A stretch of 64,000 nt of DNA from Roseimaritima ulvae (GTDB lineage: Bacteria > Planctomycetota > Planctomycetia > Pirellulales > Pirellulaceae). The DNA lies in NCBI RefSeq assembly GCF_008065135.1, contig NZ_CP042914.1, positions 1,550,001 through 1,614,000 on the forward strand, read 5' to 3'. The translations under genes and the position numbers were made by a program. Shown one piece after another: positions 30,397 through 38,431 of the stretch (its first letter is position 1; every line of letters starts with the position of its first letter). Under the pieces are notes generated by a model. The model made no database searches. It had not been told where the DNA came from and saw only the letters and a program-made list of their open reading frames with translations.

Positions 30397-31656
30397 ATGT
30401 TCATGTCTCGCTCTATCGTTGCGGTGCTGACCGTTTGTATTGGTTGGGTTACGGCTGTCGCGGACGACGGTTCGCCAACCATTAACTTGGCGGACCCACC
30501 GGCTAGCTTGGATGTCAGTCCGATGCCCGTGAAAGTGGTGGAGGCCTATCCGAATCTGCGGATCGCTCGCCCCATCGTGCTCACCGGTGCCGGCGATGAT
30601 TCGGGACGGCTGTACATCGCCACGCAATACGGTCAGGTTTTCCGGATCGAGCAAGGCGACGAGCAAGTCGAATTGGAAGACGCTCAATTGGTGTTGGATA
30701 TCCGCGAGCGGGTTCGCTATGCGGACAAAGAAAACGAAGAAGGCTTGCTGGGGATGGCCTTCCATCCCCAGTTCGCCGACAACGGGCAGGTGGTGTTGTA
30801 TTACACGACCACCGAAGAGCCACATCTGTCGGTGATCTCGCGGTTTACCGTGCCCGCTGACGAGCGTGGACCGCAGGGCTCGGGCCAGATCGATCCCGAT
30901 AGCGAAGAAGTGCTGCTGACGATCAAGCAGCCGTTTTGGAATCACAACGGGGGCACGGTGCTGTTCGGCCCCGACGGTTATTTGTACATCGCCCTGGGCG
31001 ACGGCGGCAAAGCGGACGATCCGCTCCGCAGCGGGCAAGATCTGAGCCAGTTGCTCGGTTCGATGCTGCGGATCGACATCGATCGCCAAGCCGACGGCAA
31101 ACCCTACGCGATCCCCGCCGACAATCCCTTTGTGGATCGTCCCAATGCTCGCCCGGAAATTTACGCTTATGGGATTCGCAATATTTGGCGGATGGCCTTT
31201 GACCCCAAAAACGGCGACCTCTGGGCGGCCGATGTGGGGCAGAACGATTGGGAAGAAGTCAACCTGATCCGCAAGGGCGGCAACTATGGTTGGAGTCTGC
31301 GGGAGGCCGCGCATCGCTTTACTCGCAGCGGAAAAGGTTCCGGACCGTCACCCGATTTGATCGACCCCTTGGTCGAATACCCGCACACCGAAGGCTGGGG
31401 CAAGTCGGTTACCGGTGGTGCCGTCTACCGTGGTTCCCGCCAGCCAGGTTTGCAGGGCATGTACCTGTACGGTGACTACGTCTCGGGCAAACTGTGGGCG
31501 CTGCAGTATGATCGCGACCGCCAACAAGTGACCGCCAATCGACCCATCGCCTGGCAGGGCTTGCCCGTGTTTACCTTCGGACAAACCGACGATGGGGAAG
31601 TCTTGATGAGTACCATGATGGGCGGTGGTCGGATCTATCGTTTCCAGTTGCCATAG
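30397..31656 (+). CDS. Glucose/sorbosone dehydrogenase-type beta-propeller protein
   Basis: A 419-residue exported protein of the PQQ-dependent sugar dehydrogenase family (GSDH, PF07995), expected to oxidise aldoses in the periplasm. After a leader ending near VADD, typical blades show as LLGMAFHPQFADNGQVVLYY, WNHNGGTVLFGPDGYLYIAL, YAYGIRNIWRMAFDP and WAADVGQNDWEEVNLI. His in NHNGG is a likely catalytic residue and YGIRNxWR is the family signature. Length agrees with the soluble family (about 400-450). The rimB-like gene follows after 9 bases, but a functional link is doubtful. PQQ synthesis genes are not seen in the window. Confidence 0.9.
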   Translation: MFMSRSIVAVLTVCIGWVTAVADDGSPTINLADPPASLDVSPMPVKVVEAYPNLRIARPIVLTGAGDDSGRLYIATQYGQVFRIEQGDEQVELEDAQLVLDIRERVRYADKENEEGLLGMAFHPQFADNGQVVLYYTTTEEPHLSVISRFTVPADERGPQGSGQIDPDSEEVLLTIKQPFWNHNGGTVLFGPDGYLYIALGDGGKADDPLRSGQDLSQLLGSMLRIDIDRQADGKPYAIPADNPFVDRPNARPEIYAYGIRNIWRMAFDPKNGDLWAADVGQNDWEEVNLIRKGGNYGWSLREAAHRFTRSGKGSGPSPDLIDPLVEYPHTEGWGKSVTGGAVYRGSRQPGLQGMYLYGDYVSGKLWALQYDRDRQQVTANRPIAWQGLPVFTFGQTDDGEVLMSTMMGGGRIYRFQLP

Positions 31657-31665
31657 ATACTCAAT

Positions 31666-32139
31666 TTGATAATCAAAAAAAAGAAACCGCCCAAACCGCG
31701 GCCCCTGATCGGCTGGCGCGAGTGGGCTCTGTTGGAAGGCCTAGGGCTGCCACCGATTAAGGTCAAGATCGACACCGGGGCGCGTTCCAGCGCCCTGCAT
31801 GCCACCAAGTTAAAGACCTTCGAACGCGATGGTCAGACCTGGGCGGCGTTTACAATCCATCCCTTGCAGCGGACCATCAAGCAGAGCCAGCGGGTGGAAA
31901 TGCCGGTGTTCGAATTCCGTCGTGTGCGGAGCAGCAACGGGCATGAAGCGGAGCGTCCGGTGGTGTTGACGCCCGTCGTGATCGGGCAAACTCGTTGGAT
32001 GTTGGAATTAACCTTGGCCGATCGCGATGCCATGGGATTTCGCATGTTATTGGGGCGTCAAGCGATGCGCAAGCGTTTTCAAATTGACCCCGGCAAGTCG
32101 TATTTGCAAGGAATCCCACAGGAAAAGGATCTCCCATGA
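31666..32139 (+). CDS. rimB: RimB-like retropepsin-fold protease (ATP-dependent zinc protease family)
   Basis: A 157-residue protein of the PF05618 family, often called ATP-dependent zinc protease but holding a retropepsin-like Asp motif: VKIDTGARSSALHA near residues 31-44. In Pseudomonas the homologue RimB works with RimK in adding and trimming glutamate on ribosomal protein S6. Its TGA overlaps the ATG of rimK by 4 bases, which supports this partnership. The start is a TTG at 31666, the first start codon of the frame; a strong Shine-Dalgarno site is not apparent, so the exact N terminus is uncertain. No signal peptide is present. Confidence 0.8.
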   Translation: MIIKKKKPPKPRPLIGWREWALLEGLGLPPIKVKIDTGARSSALHATKLKTFERDGQTWAAFTIHPLQRTIKQSQRVEMPVFEFRRVRSSNGHEAERPVVLTPVVIGQTRWMLELTLADRDAMGFRMLLGRQAMRKRFQIDPGKSYLQGIPQEKDLP

Positions 32140-33341
32140 AATTAGGCATTCTGTCACGTTCGCCGAACTGCTATAGCACTCGCCGACTGCGCGAGGCCGC
32201 GGTGGCTCGTGGACACAAAGTGCGGGTCTTGAACACGCTGAAATTCTCGATCGATTTACAGCAGGGAGAACCCGATCTGTATTACCGCGGCAAGCGGTTG
32301 AGTGACTATGACGCGGTGCTGCCGCGGATCGGGGCATCGATCACGTATTTCGGCACGGCCGTGATTCGCCAGTTTGAACAGATGGATGTGTTCACCGCCA
32401 ACGGTTCGATCGGGGTTTCCAACAGCCGCGACAAGCTCCGCTGCATGCAGATTTTGGCGCGTCACCATATCGGCATCCCGGCCACCACGTTTGTCAAAGA
32501 TCGCGCGGACGTGTTGCCGGCAATCAAACGCGTGGGCGGTGCTCCGGTGATTGTCAAATTACTGGAGGGCACTCAGGGCGTGGGCGTGATTTTGGCCGAA
32601 ACCGAGAAGACGGCTGAATCGATCATCGAAACCCTGCAGAGCACCCTGCAAAACGTGTTGTTGCAAAAATTCGTGGCGGAAAGCAAAGGGCGAGACGTGC
32701 GGGCTTTGGTGGTCGGCGACCAGGTCGTCGCGGCCATGCGACGCGTCGCACAGGGCAGCGAATTCCGCAGCAACGTGCATCGCGGCGGACGCACCGAAGT
32801 GGTGGAGTTAGACGATCAGTACCGCGAAACGGCCGTCCGCGCCGCCCAGATCATGGGCTTGCGAGTCGCCGGTGTGGACATGCTGGAGGGCGCTGACGGG
32901 CCGCAGTTAATGGAAGTCAATTCCTCGCCCGGCCTGGAAGGCATCGAGACGGCGACCCAATTGGATGTGGCCGGCGCAATCGTCGACTACATCGCCGCTC
33001 AGGTGGATTTCCCCGAACTGGACGTGCGGCAGCGATTAACGGTCAGTCGCGGTTACGGCGTGACCGAGCTGCACATCCCCGAAGGCTCCGAATACATCGG
33101 CCGCACGATTCTGGAAAGCGGCCTGCGGGAACGTGACGTCAACGTGCTGACGCTCAACCGCGGGACCACCGTAATCCCCAACCCCAAACCCTCGCGAGAC
33201 CTGCAAGCCGGCGACCGCTTGCTGTGCTTCGGACGCTTGGAGTCGATGCGCGACCTGATCCCCGCGCGAGCTCGCCGCGCCCGTCGACCCAAAGTCAAAG
33301 TGCTGCCCGACGACGCCGCCAGCGACGCCAAAACGAGCTAG
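32136..33341 (+). CDS. rimK: RimK-type S6 glutamate ligase with C-terminal TrkA-C-like domain
   Basis: A 401-residue ATP-grasp ligase. Residues 1 to about 290 match RimK (MKLGILSRSPNCYSTRRL, SNSRDKLRCMQILARHHIGI, GTQGVGVILAE, EVNSSPGLEGIE), which adds glutamates to the C terminus of ribosomal protein S6. The family is about 300 residues long; here an extra ~95 residues begin near SRGYGVTELHIPEGSEYIGR and continue as ILESGLRERDVNVLTLNRG and LQAGDRLLCFGRLESM. That is the pattern of a TrkA-C (RCK_C) ligand-binding domain. A basic tail (RRARRPKVKVLP) ends the protein. It is coupled to rimB by a 4-base overlap and its stop overlaps the convergent glycosyltransferase stop. Confidence 0.88.
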   Translation: MKLGILSRSPNCYSTRRLREAAVARGHKVRVLNTLKFSIDLQQGEPDLYYRGKRLSDYDAVLPRIGASITYFGTAVIRQFEQMDVFTANGSIGVSNSRDKLRCMQILARHHIGIPATTFVKDRADVLPAIKRVGGAPVIVKLLEGTQGVGVILAETEKTAESIIETLQSTLQNVLLQKFVAESKGRDVRALVVGDQVVAAMRRVAQGSEFRSNVHRGGRTEVVELDDQYRETAVRAAQIMGLRVAGVDMLEGADGPQLMEVNSSPGLEGIETATQLDVAGAIVDYIAAQVDFPELDVRQRLTVSRGYGVTELHIPEGSEYIGRTILESGLRERDVNVLTLNRGTTVIPNPKPSRDLQAGDRLLCFGRLESMRDLIPARARRARRPKVKVLPDDAASDAKTS

Positions 33342-34567
33342 CCGCTGGCTCGGATCACCCTGGCCAGCTCGTTGATCACTTTGGCGGGGCTGTGATGTTG
33401 TTCCACGTAGGCTTGCACCGCCGCATGGTCGATGGTTCGCTTGCCCTGCACAAATTCACCGATCGCCGTCGCCGCTTGCCGGTCGTCCTCGCAAACGATC
33501 CCGCTGCAGGACGTTTTTACAAAACCATCGAAGTCTTCCAGCGAGACAATCGGTGTGTCCGTCGCGGCGGCTTGTAGCAGCACGTTGGGAAATCCTTCGT
33601 AGTGTGCGGAGCCGGTGGATAGGAACACACTCGCGCCGGCAAACATCGCGGGCATCTGATCGTGTGGCACATAATCCAGCAGAGTCACGTTGTCGGGTAA
33701 CGACTCGAGAACCGATTGTTCCACCGCTTCGTCCGATGGGTTGGCCACCAGGCGGAACGGTATCTGGGGACAGCCGCGGGCGATGGCGATGGCGCGGTCG
33801 ATGCGTTTGTGGAACGTTTCGTAGCGACCAATCCACAGTACATAACCGGCTGGCGGTGCCGTGGCCACGGTGGTAGAACGCCAATGCGACAGGTCGATGG
33901 CGTTGCGAACCAAGGCTCCCTCGCGACCGAATCGGGACCGCAGTTGGCGCTGTTGGTAAGCCGCCTGGCAGACGACCATAGTGGCGCTGTCGATCGCGTG
34001 GCGACAAGCCTGCGAGGATTCACCGTATGGCGAAGTGGTTTGTGGACCGCCGTCAGCGTAATCTTCGCTAAGGTCGGCCGCGCTGCGGATCATCAGCAGC
34101 GAGGGGCGGCGCTGGGCGGCCGCCGTGGAAATCACCGCCGCCGATTCTCGACTCACCCCCATGGCGATCCAGACGTCGCTGTCGATCGGCAACAGACGTG
34201 GATCCGGCTCAAACCCGCTTACATCGCGACTCCGCCAAGGCCACGTGAAGGCCAGCAGGGGAACCTGCCAGAGCAAGCTAACCTGGAAACGGGTGATGCG
34301 ACGGTCGGGAACATCGATGCACTTGGCGACGTTGCGGCGGATGGCCAGCCAGCGATCGGTAATCGGGATCACCCGCACGCCGTCGACCACCGTGCTTGGG
34401 CGTCGAGAGTCGCAACGGACCACCAATTGCACCTTCCAGTCGCCTTGCCGAGCCAGGCCGGTAGCGAACTGCCAGGCGGCTGTTTCCAGTCCGCCGATGC
34501 GGTCGCCGGCGTCGGGGAACACCGCCGGCAGGGCTTGCCAGGCGACGATGGTGACGGTGTTAGCCAT
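33338..34567 (-). CDS. Glycosyltransferase family 4
   Basis: A 409-residue GT4-like (GT-B fold) glycosyltransferase, cytoplasmic or membrane-associated. IGGLETAAWQFATGLARQG is the typical N-terminal acceptor-domain loop, and the C-terminal half has LWIGRYETFHKRIDRAIAIA, PDNVTLLDYVPHDQMPAMFA and the sugar-nucleotide EGFPNVLLQAAATDTPIV block with the conserved Glu. Donor and acceptor are unknown. Its start overlaps the end of mtdB by 8 bases, so it is probably cotranscribed with it, although no role in C1 metabolism is expected. Confidence 0.85.
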   Translation of the reverse strand: MANTVTIVAWQALPAVFPDAGDRIGGLETAAWQFATGLARQGDWKVQLVVRCDSRRPSTVVDGVRVIPITDRWLAIRRNVAKCIDVPDRRITRFQVSLLWQVPLLAFTWPWRSRDVSGFEPDPRLLPIDSDVWIAMGVSRESAAVISTAAAQRRPSLLMIRSAADLSEDYADGGPQTTSPYGESSQACRHAIDSATMVVCQAAYQQRQLRSRFGREGALVRNAIDLSHWRSTTVATAPPAGYVLWIGRYETFHKRIDRAIAIARGCPQIPFRLVANPSDEAVEQSVLESLPDNVTLLDYVPHDQMPAMFAGASVFLSTGSAHYEGFPNVLLQAAATDTPIVSLEDFDGFVKTSCSGIVCEDDRQAATAIGEFVQGKRTIDHAAVQAYVEQHHSPAKVINELARVIRASG

Positions 34568-35435
34568 TGGCCAAGAGGGCTTCGCCGATCGCGTAGATCT
34601 GGTCCGCGTCCAAGACTTGATCGTTGGTTTGGAACAGGCGTTCGATGGCGGCGCGGTGGATCTTCATTTTTAGTCCGCCCACGCCCAAGGCACCGTAGGC
34701 CACTCGCCCGTCCCGCTCGGCGCCCTTGTCGGTCGCTTCCACGCCTTCGATACCCGCTGGCGGGACCGCATTTAGATCGACCAGCAGTTTAATCGCGGAG
34801 GCCCGTTGAATCGCGTTTTGGTCGATCAGCTGAACCCCGGCGGCGCCGCAAGCGAAGATCGCTTGGCAGTCGGCCAGGGCCGCTGTCATAGCTTCATCGC
34901 CGGCCGTGGAAACCCCTTCGATGTGCACGTCGTTCAGGTCCACCGCAACTTCCGCGGCCGCTTCGGCGGCTCGTTCGGGAGAACGCGAACCGATCCGCAC
35001 CGCGGCGCCTTGGCGAGCCAGCAAGCGAGCCACGCGGCGGCCCACCGGTCCGGTCCCGCCCAGGATCAAAGCCGTTGTGGAGGACAGGTCCAGGTGTTTC
35101 CCGGCCGACAACACGGCCGCCGCGGCAGTGGTGTTGCAGCCGTTGCTGTCCAGCATCACCGAAACTCGCACCGGACCAAAGAAGGCTTTTTGCACGGCCG
35201 ACAGCAGGGCTTCGCCTTCGCTGACATTGGTTCCGCCGATAAACAAGGCGGTCGATTTCAGGTCGTCTCCACCGCGGGTAAACATCGCACCGTGCACCAG
35301 GCCGGTGATGTTGTCTTCGTTGATCGAACCGTGGCGAAACAGTTGTTCCACCCCGGCGTCCACGGCAACGACCGCATCAAACGTGCTGGGTTGAGGGTCG
35401 CTATCGAACTGAATCAAAATCCGCGGGCGGCTCAT
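34560..35435 (-). CDS. mtdB: Methylene-tetrahydromethanopterin dehydrogenase
   Basis: A 291-residue enzyme oxidising methylene-H4MPT to methenyl-H4MPT with NAD(P)+, a step of formaldehyde oxidation. The start ATG 35435 gives MSRPRILIQFDSDPQPSTFD and AVVAVDAGVEQLFRHG, the family N-terminal domain, followed by DSNGCNTTAAAAV and the Rossmann ALILGGTGPVGRRVARLLAR. Family length is about 290-300. fae lies upstream in the same direction but is separated by a strong terminator-like hairpin, so mtdB may have its own promoter in 35436-35488. Use of NAD or NADP cannot be told by eye. Confidence 0.9.
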   Translation of the reverse strand: MSRPRILIQFDSDPQPSTFDAVVAVDAGVEQLFRHGSINEDNITGLVHGAMFTRGGDDLKSTALFIGGTNVSEGEALLSAVQKAFFGPVRVSVMLDSNGCNTTAAAAVLSAGKHLDLSSTTALILGGTGPVGRRVARLLARQGAAVRIGSRSPERAAEAAAEVAVDLNDVHIEGVSTAGDEAMTAALADCQAIFACGAAGVQLIDQNAIQRASAIKLLVDLNAVPPAGIEGVEATDKGAERDGRVAYGALGVGGLKMKIHRAAIERLFQTNDQVLDADQIYAIGEALLANG

Positions 35436-35488
35436 CGTGTTTTCCCCGTTGTCGTCTGCGCAGGTCGTAAAACTACTAATCTGATTGT

Positions 35489-35534
35489 ACAAACAAAACA
35501 CGGCCAGCTTGTTCCCCAAGGAGCAAGCTGGCCG
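35489..35534 (-). terminator. Rho-independent terminator downstream of fae
   Basis: CGGCCAGCTTG (35501-35511) pairs perfectly with CAAGCTGGCCG (35524-35534), and TCC/GGA extend the stem inside. Read on the minus strand the stem is followed by TGTTTTGTTTGT, a T-rich tract. It lies between fae and mtdB. Confidence 0.8.
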
Positions 35535-35597
35535 ATGTATTGATCGTGTCCGATCGTCGCGATGGACATTAAACTGCTAGGCGTTCATCAGGAACGA

Positions 35598-36095
35598 CTA
35601 AAATCCCTTGAAGGGGTGAGCCGCGGAATCTTTTTGCGAGATCATTTCGTCGGCGCTGGGCTTGCTTTGCATCGCGTTGGCGATGGCCATCTTGGTAGCG
35701 CTGTAGTTGTAGTTGTAGATCTTCTGATCGTCTTCGGCGGCGGGGTGAATGAACACACCACACACGATGACCAGGTTTTCGGCTTGATCTTTGGGGATCA
35801 CGCCATCGGCAACCGAGTCGGCGACGGCTTTCGCCACGGCGGCTTGAGCGGGGCCGAACATCTGCACGGCTTGCTTCATGCCCTTGATGGTCACTTTGGT
35901 AACCATCACAGTGGCCGGCTTGACGGCGACGTTGGGAGCCAGCACGGCCAGCAGGTTGTTGTGGCCTTCGCTTTGGGTGGCCAGAGCGTTTGCGAACGCG
36001 GTGCCGACGGGACCGTTCTTGTCGCCGATCATCAAGTCGATGTGGGCGATTTCGTTACCATCGCCATCCAAAGCTTCGCCAATGTAGAACTGCAT
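35598..36095 (-). CDS. fae: Formaldehyde-activating enzyme
   Basis: A 165-residue enzyme that condenses formaldehyde with tetrahydromethanopterin. The start ATG 36095 gives MQFYIGEALDGDGNEIAHID; His18 in this block corresponds to the catalytic His of Methylobacterium Fae (His17). PVGTAFANALATQSEGHNNL, VTKVTIKGMKQAVQMFGPAQ and the C-terminal YNYSATKMAIANA are diagnostic. Length is as expected (about 170). The frame continues upstream to 36659 inside the divergent ATP-grasp gene, but that part is spurious. A terminator follows, so it is probably transcribed alone and strongly, as in methylotrophs. Confidence 0.97.
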   Translation of the reverse strand: MQFYIGEALDGDGNEIAHIDLMIGDKNGPVGTAFANALATQSEGHNNLLAVLAPNVAVKPATVMVTKVTIKGMKQAVQMFGPAQAAVAKAVADSVADGVIPKDQAENLVIVCGVFIHPAAEDDQKIYNYNYSATKMAIANAMQSKPSADEMISQKDSAAHPFKGF

Positions 36096-36159
36096 GCGTA
36101 AACGCTCCGTATCAAGGGGTGGGGGTTTATCAAATGAGCTGTGAAGGTAACAAACCGGC

Positions 36160-37419
36160 GTGACCGTGCAAACTACCCTACCAATTCCCAGGAAAAGCCT
36201 GGGCTTTCGGCCTCGTCGGTTGATCCTGATCGGCGGCTCCGCCCGCGCGGCCGCGGCGTCGGCGCGGGCGGCGGGAATGGCGGTCGCGGCAATCGACCTG
36301 TTCGGCGACCAGGATCTGCGAGCCGTCGCCGAGCCCTGGGTTCGTTGGAATCCCTCCGAACCCCTGGTCGACCCGCTGGGCCGGCTGTTTTCGGCGGCCC
36401 CGGATGTGCCCACGGGGATCGTATTGGTGGGCGGCGCTGAGTCGGCCGCCGAATCGCTCGATGATGCGCGTCGGCGCTGGGAATCCGATCGCGTCCGATT
36501 CTTGATGCCCACCGCGTCACAGCTCCGCGCCGCCAGCGATCCGGCGGTCCTGCAAACGATCGCCCAAACCGGCGGCGTCGCTTTCCCCAACTGGTGCGAC
36601 GTGGATCGAACGCGGCGAAGTTCCTGCGCTGTGGACGAGACGCAACACTGGCTGGTCAAGCCGCGGATGCGCTGCGGGGGCCTGGCGGTTCGTGACTACC
36701 GGGGGCAAGCGGACACCGACGACAAACCGCAACCCTCTGGCTACCTGCAGCGATTTGTGTCGGGACAGCTGCTGGGCGTCAGCTATTGTGCCACGGCTGA
36801 TTCGGTTCATTGCTTGGGGGTCTGCCTGGGCCGCAGCGGCGGCGCTCGCGCGGCTCCCTACCGCTATGCGGGATCCATCGGTCCGCTGCCAATCACTGCC
36901 GACTTGTTGGCCAAACTGCATCGTTTGGGCGAAGCGATTCGAGCGACGTTGGAACTGTGTGGGTTGTTTGGTGTGGATCTGATCTGCGACGGATCGCAAA
37001 TCTATTTGTTGGAAATCAATGCCCGTTACTGCGCGTCGATGGAGCTGCTCGATAACGGTTCGCAAAATTGTCTGACGCTGCATTGTCGCGCCTTTGCCTC
37101 GTCAGACTCACCGCTGGAAACGCACGCGGACGATCGCCCGCATGCGGTCGAGGGCGTGCGAGGTAAGCGGATCGTGTACGCGCGGCGCAGGCTGGTGTGG
37201 GATCCAGAGAGGCAGCGGACGCTGGGTGCCTTTTTGCGGCAGCCGCACGATGCTCACACCGCCAACCCGATCTCCGCGCATGATCTACCCTGCCTTGGCA
37301 CCGTCATCGAAGCGGGCTCGCCGTTGTTGACGCTGACCGGTCGCGACGACACGGTGCGGTCGCTATGGCGGCAACTGACGTGTCAATCGATTAGGCTAAG
37401 AGGGATGCTCGAGGCTTAA
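36160..37419 (+). CDS. ATP-grasp protein next to H4MPT-pathway genes
   Basis: A 419-residue ATP-grasp-fold protein starting at GTG 36160, divergent from fae by 64 bases. An N-terminal Rossmann-like start (RRLILIGGSARAAAASARAA) is followed by HWLVKPRMRCGGLAVRDY (ATP-binding Lys) and the Mg-binding LFGVDLICDGSQIYLLEINA RY (about residues 270-292, shown with a break). An ATP-grasp gene (orf17) is a known member of the archaeal-like C1 gene set in Methylobacterium and planctomycetes, with a suspected role in making H4MPT or a related cofactor. I infer this protein is its counterpart. The exact reaction is unknown. Confidence 0.75.
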   Translation: MTVQTTLPIPRKSLGFRPRRLILIGGSARAAAASARAAGMAVAAIDLFGDQDLRAVAEPWVRWNPSEPLVDPLGRLFSAAPDVPTGIVLVGGAESAAESLDDARRRWESDRVRFLMPTASQLRAASDPAVLQTIAQTGGVAFPNWCDVDRTRRSSCAVDETQHWLVKPRMRCGGLAVRDYRGQADTDDKPQPSGYLQRFVSGQLLGVSYCATADSVHCLGVCLGRSGGARAAPYRYAGSIGPLPITADLLAKLHRLGEAIRATLELCGLFGVDLICDGSQIYLLEINARYCASMELLDNGSQNCLTLHCRAFASSDSPLETHADDRPHAVEGVRGKRIVYARRRLVWDPERQRTLGAFLRQPHDAHTANPISAHDLPCLGTVIEAGSPLLTLTGRDDTVRSLWRQLTCQSIRLRGMLEA

Positions 37420-37435
37420 ATACTGGAGGTGCCGC

Positions 37436-38389
37436 GTGTCGAAACGAACTTGGATGCCATCGCGACGAAGGTTGTGGACGCTGGCCTGTGTGGCATTGCT
37501 GTGTGTGTCCGCGGGCGTTGCCTACATTCAATTCTTTCTGTTGCGCCCGGTTGGCAGTGGACCCGCCGGACCGGCGGTTGCCAGTGAACCCTTCGAGCAG
37601 GTGTGGACGGAGCGACCGGTACTGTTGCTGGGTGTGGGGGATAGCGTCACGGCAGGCTTGGGAGCGGACACGCCGGCGCACAGCTATTTCAATCGCTTGG
37701 CTGAAAATCCAGACGACGAGTACGCCGACATGCGCGGCAAGTCGATGCAGGAGGTGTATCCGAACCTGACGCGAAAAAACATCGCCGTCTCCGGCACGAC
37801 CTCGTTGGCTCACTACCATCGCTTGCAAGATTTGGGCGAGCCACAGCCTGAGGAAGTGTATGGCGTGGTGGTGATGACCACCGGCGGCAACGACATCATC
37901 CACAACTACGGCCGCGGCGAGCCTCGCGAAGGCGCGATGTACGGCGCCAGTTACGAACAGGCGGAGCCATGGATCGAAAATTTCGAACAGCGGCTGAATG
38001 AGATGTTGGACATGCTGGTCGCCCACTTTCCCGGCGGTTGCGAGATTTTTCTGGCGGATATCTATGATCCCACCGACGGTGTGGGAGACGCGCCCAGTGT
38101 GTTCCTGCCGGCTTGGCCGGACGGGCTGGCGATCCATTCCGCGTATAACGAACGCATCCGGCGCGTCGCGGTGCAACGAGACAACGTCCATCTGGTGCCC
38201 ATGCACGCGGCATTCCTGGGGCATGGTTCGCACTGCCGGCAGTTTTGGCGCGAGCACTATTGCAGCGAGGACCCGCATTACTGGTTCTACAGCAATATCG
38301 AAGACCCCAACGACCGCGGCTACGACGCCATCCGCCGAGTGTTTTTGAAGGAGATGGTAAAATGGTCGTTGTTCGCTCCGCGAACATAA
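37436..38389 (+). CDS. SGNH/GDSL hydrolase, membrane-anchored
   Basis: A 317-residue SGNH-fold esterase or lipase. It starts at GTG 37436 after a clear GGAGGT at 37425. Residues 13-33 form one N-terminal hydrophobic segment (LWTLACVALLCVSAGVAYIQ), a signal anchor or signal peptide. Catalytic blocks: LGVGDSVTAG (Ser), ISGTTS-like AVSGTTSLAH (Gly), TTGGNDIIHN (Asn), and a late DPxxH-like SEDPHYWFY/NDRGYDAI region. The gene lies 16 bases after the ATP-grasp gene. Odd: its last eight residues (WSLFAPRT) are encoded by a dispersed palindromic repeat, so the original stop was probably lost or the tail was extended. Confidence 0.85.
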   Translation: MSKRTWMPSRRRLWTLACVALLCVSAGVAYIQFFLLRPVGSGPAGPAVASEPFEQVWTERPVLLLGVGDSVTAGLGADTPAHSYFNRLAENPDDEYADMRGKSMQEVYPNLTRKNIAVSGTTSLAHYHRLQDLGEPQPEEVYGVVVMTTGGNDIIHNYGRGEPREGAMYGASYEQAEPWIENFEQRLNEMLDMLVAHFPGGCEIFLADIYDPTDGVGDAPSVFLPAWPDGLAIHSAYNERIRRVAVQRDNVHLVPMHAAFLGHGSHCRQFWREHYCSEDPHYWFYSNIEDPNDRGYDAIRRVFLKEMVKWSLFAPRT

Positions 38390-38426
38390 CGTTGCGTTCG
38401 TTGCGTTCGCGGAGCGAACGACGACC
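38364..38426. repeat. Inverted pair of TTCGCGGAGCGAA palindromes at a convergent gene end
   Basis: GGTCGTTGTTCGCTCCGCGA at 38364 onward and its inverted counterpart GTTCGCGGAGCGAACGACGA near 38404-38426 face each other. The first copy includes the stop codon of the SGNH hydrolase gene (38387-38389). The convergent TerB-like gene ends at 38432, 6 bases after the second copy. Confidence 0.85.
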
Positions 38427-38431
38427 TTGGA

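Noticed and set aside
36096-36659. N-terminal extension of Fae up to 36659
   Set aside because: It overlaps the divergent ATP-grasp gene and has no relation to Fae; the catalytic N terminus starts at 36095.
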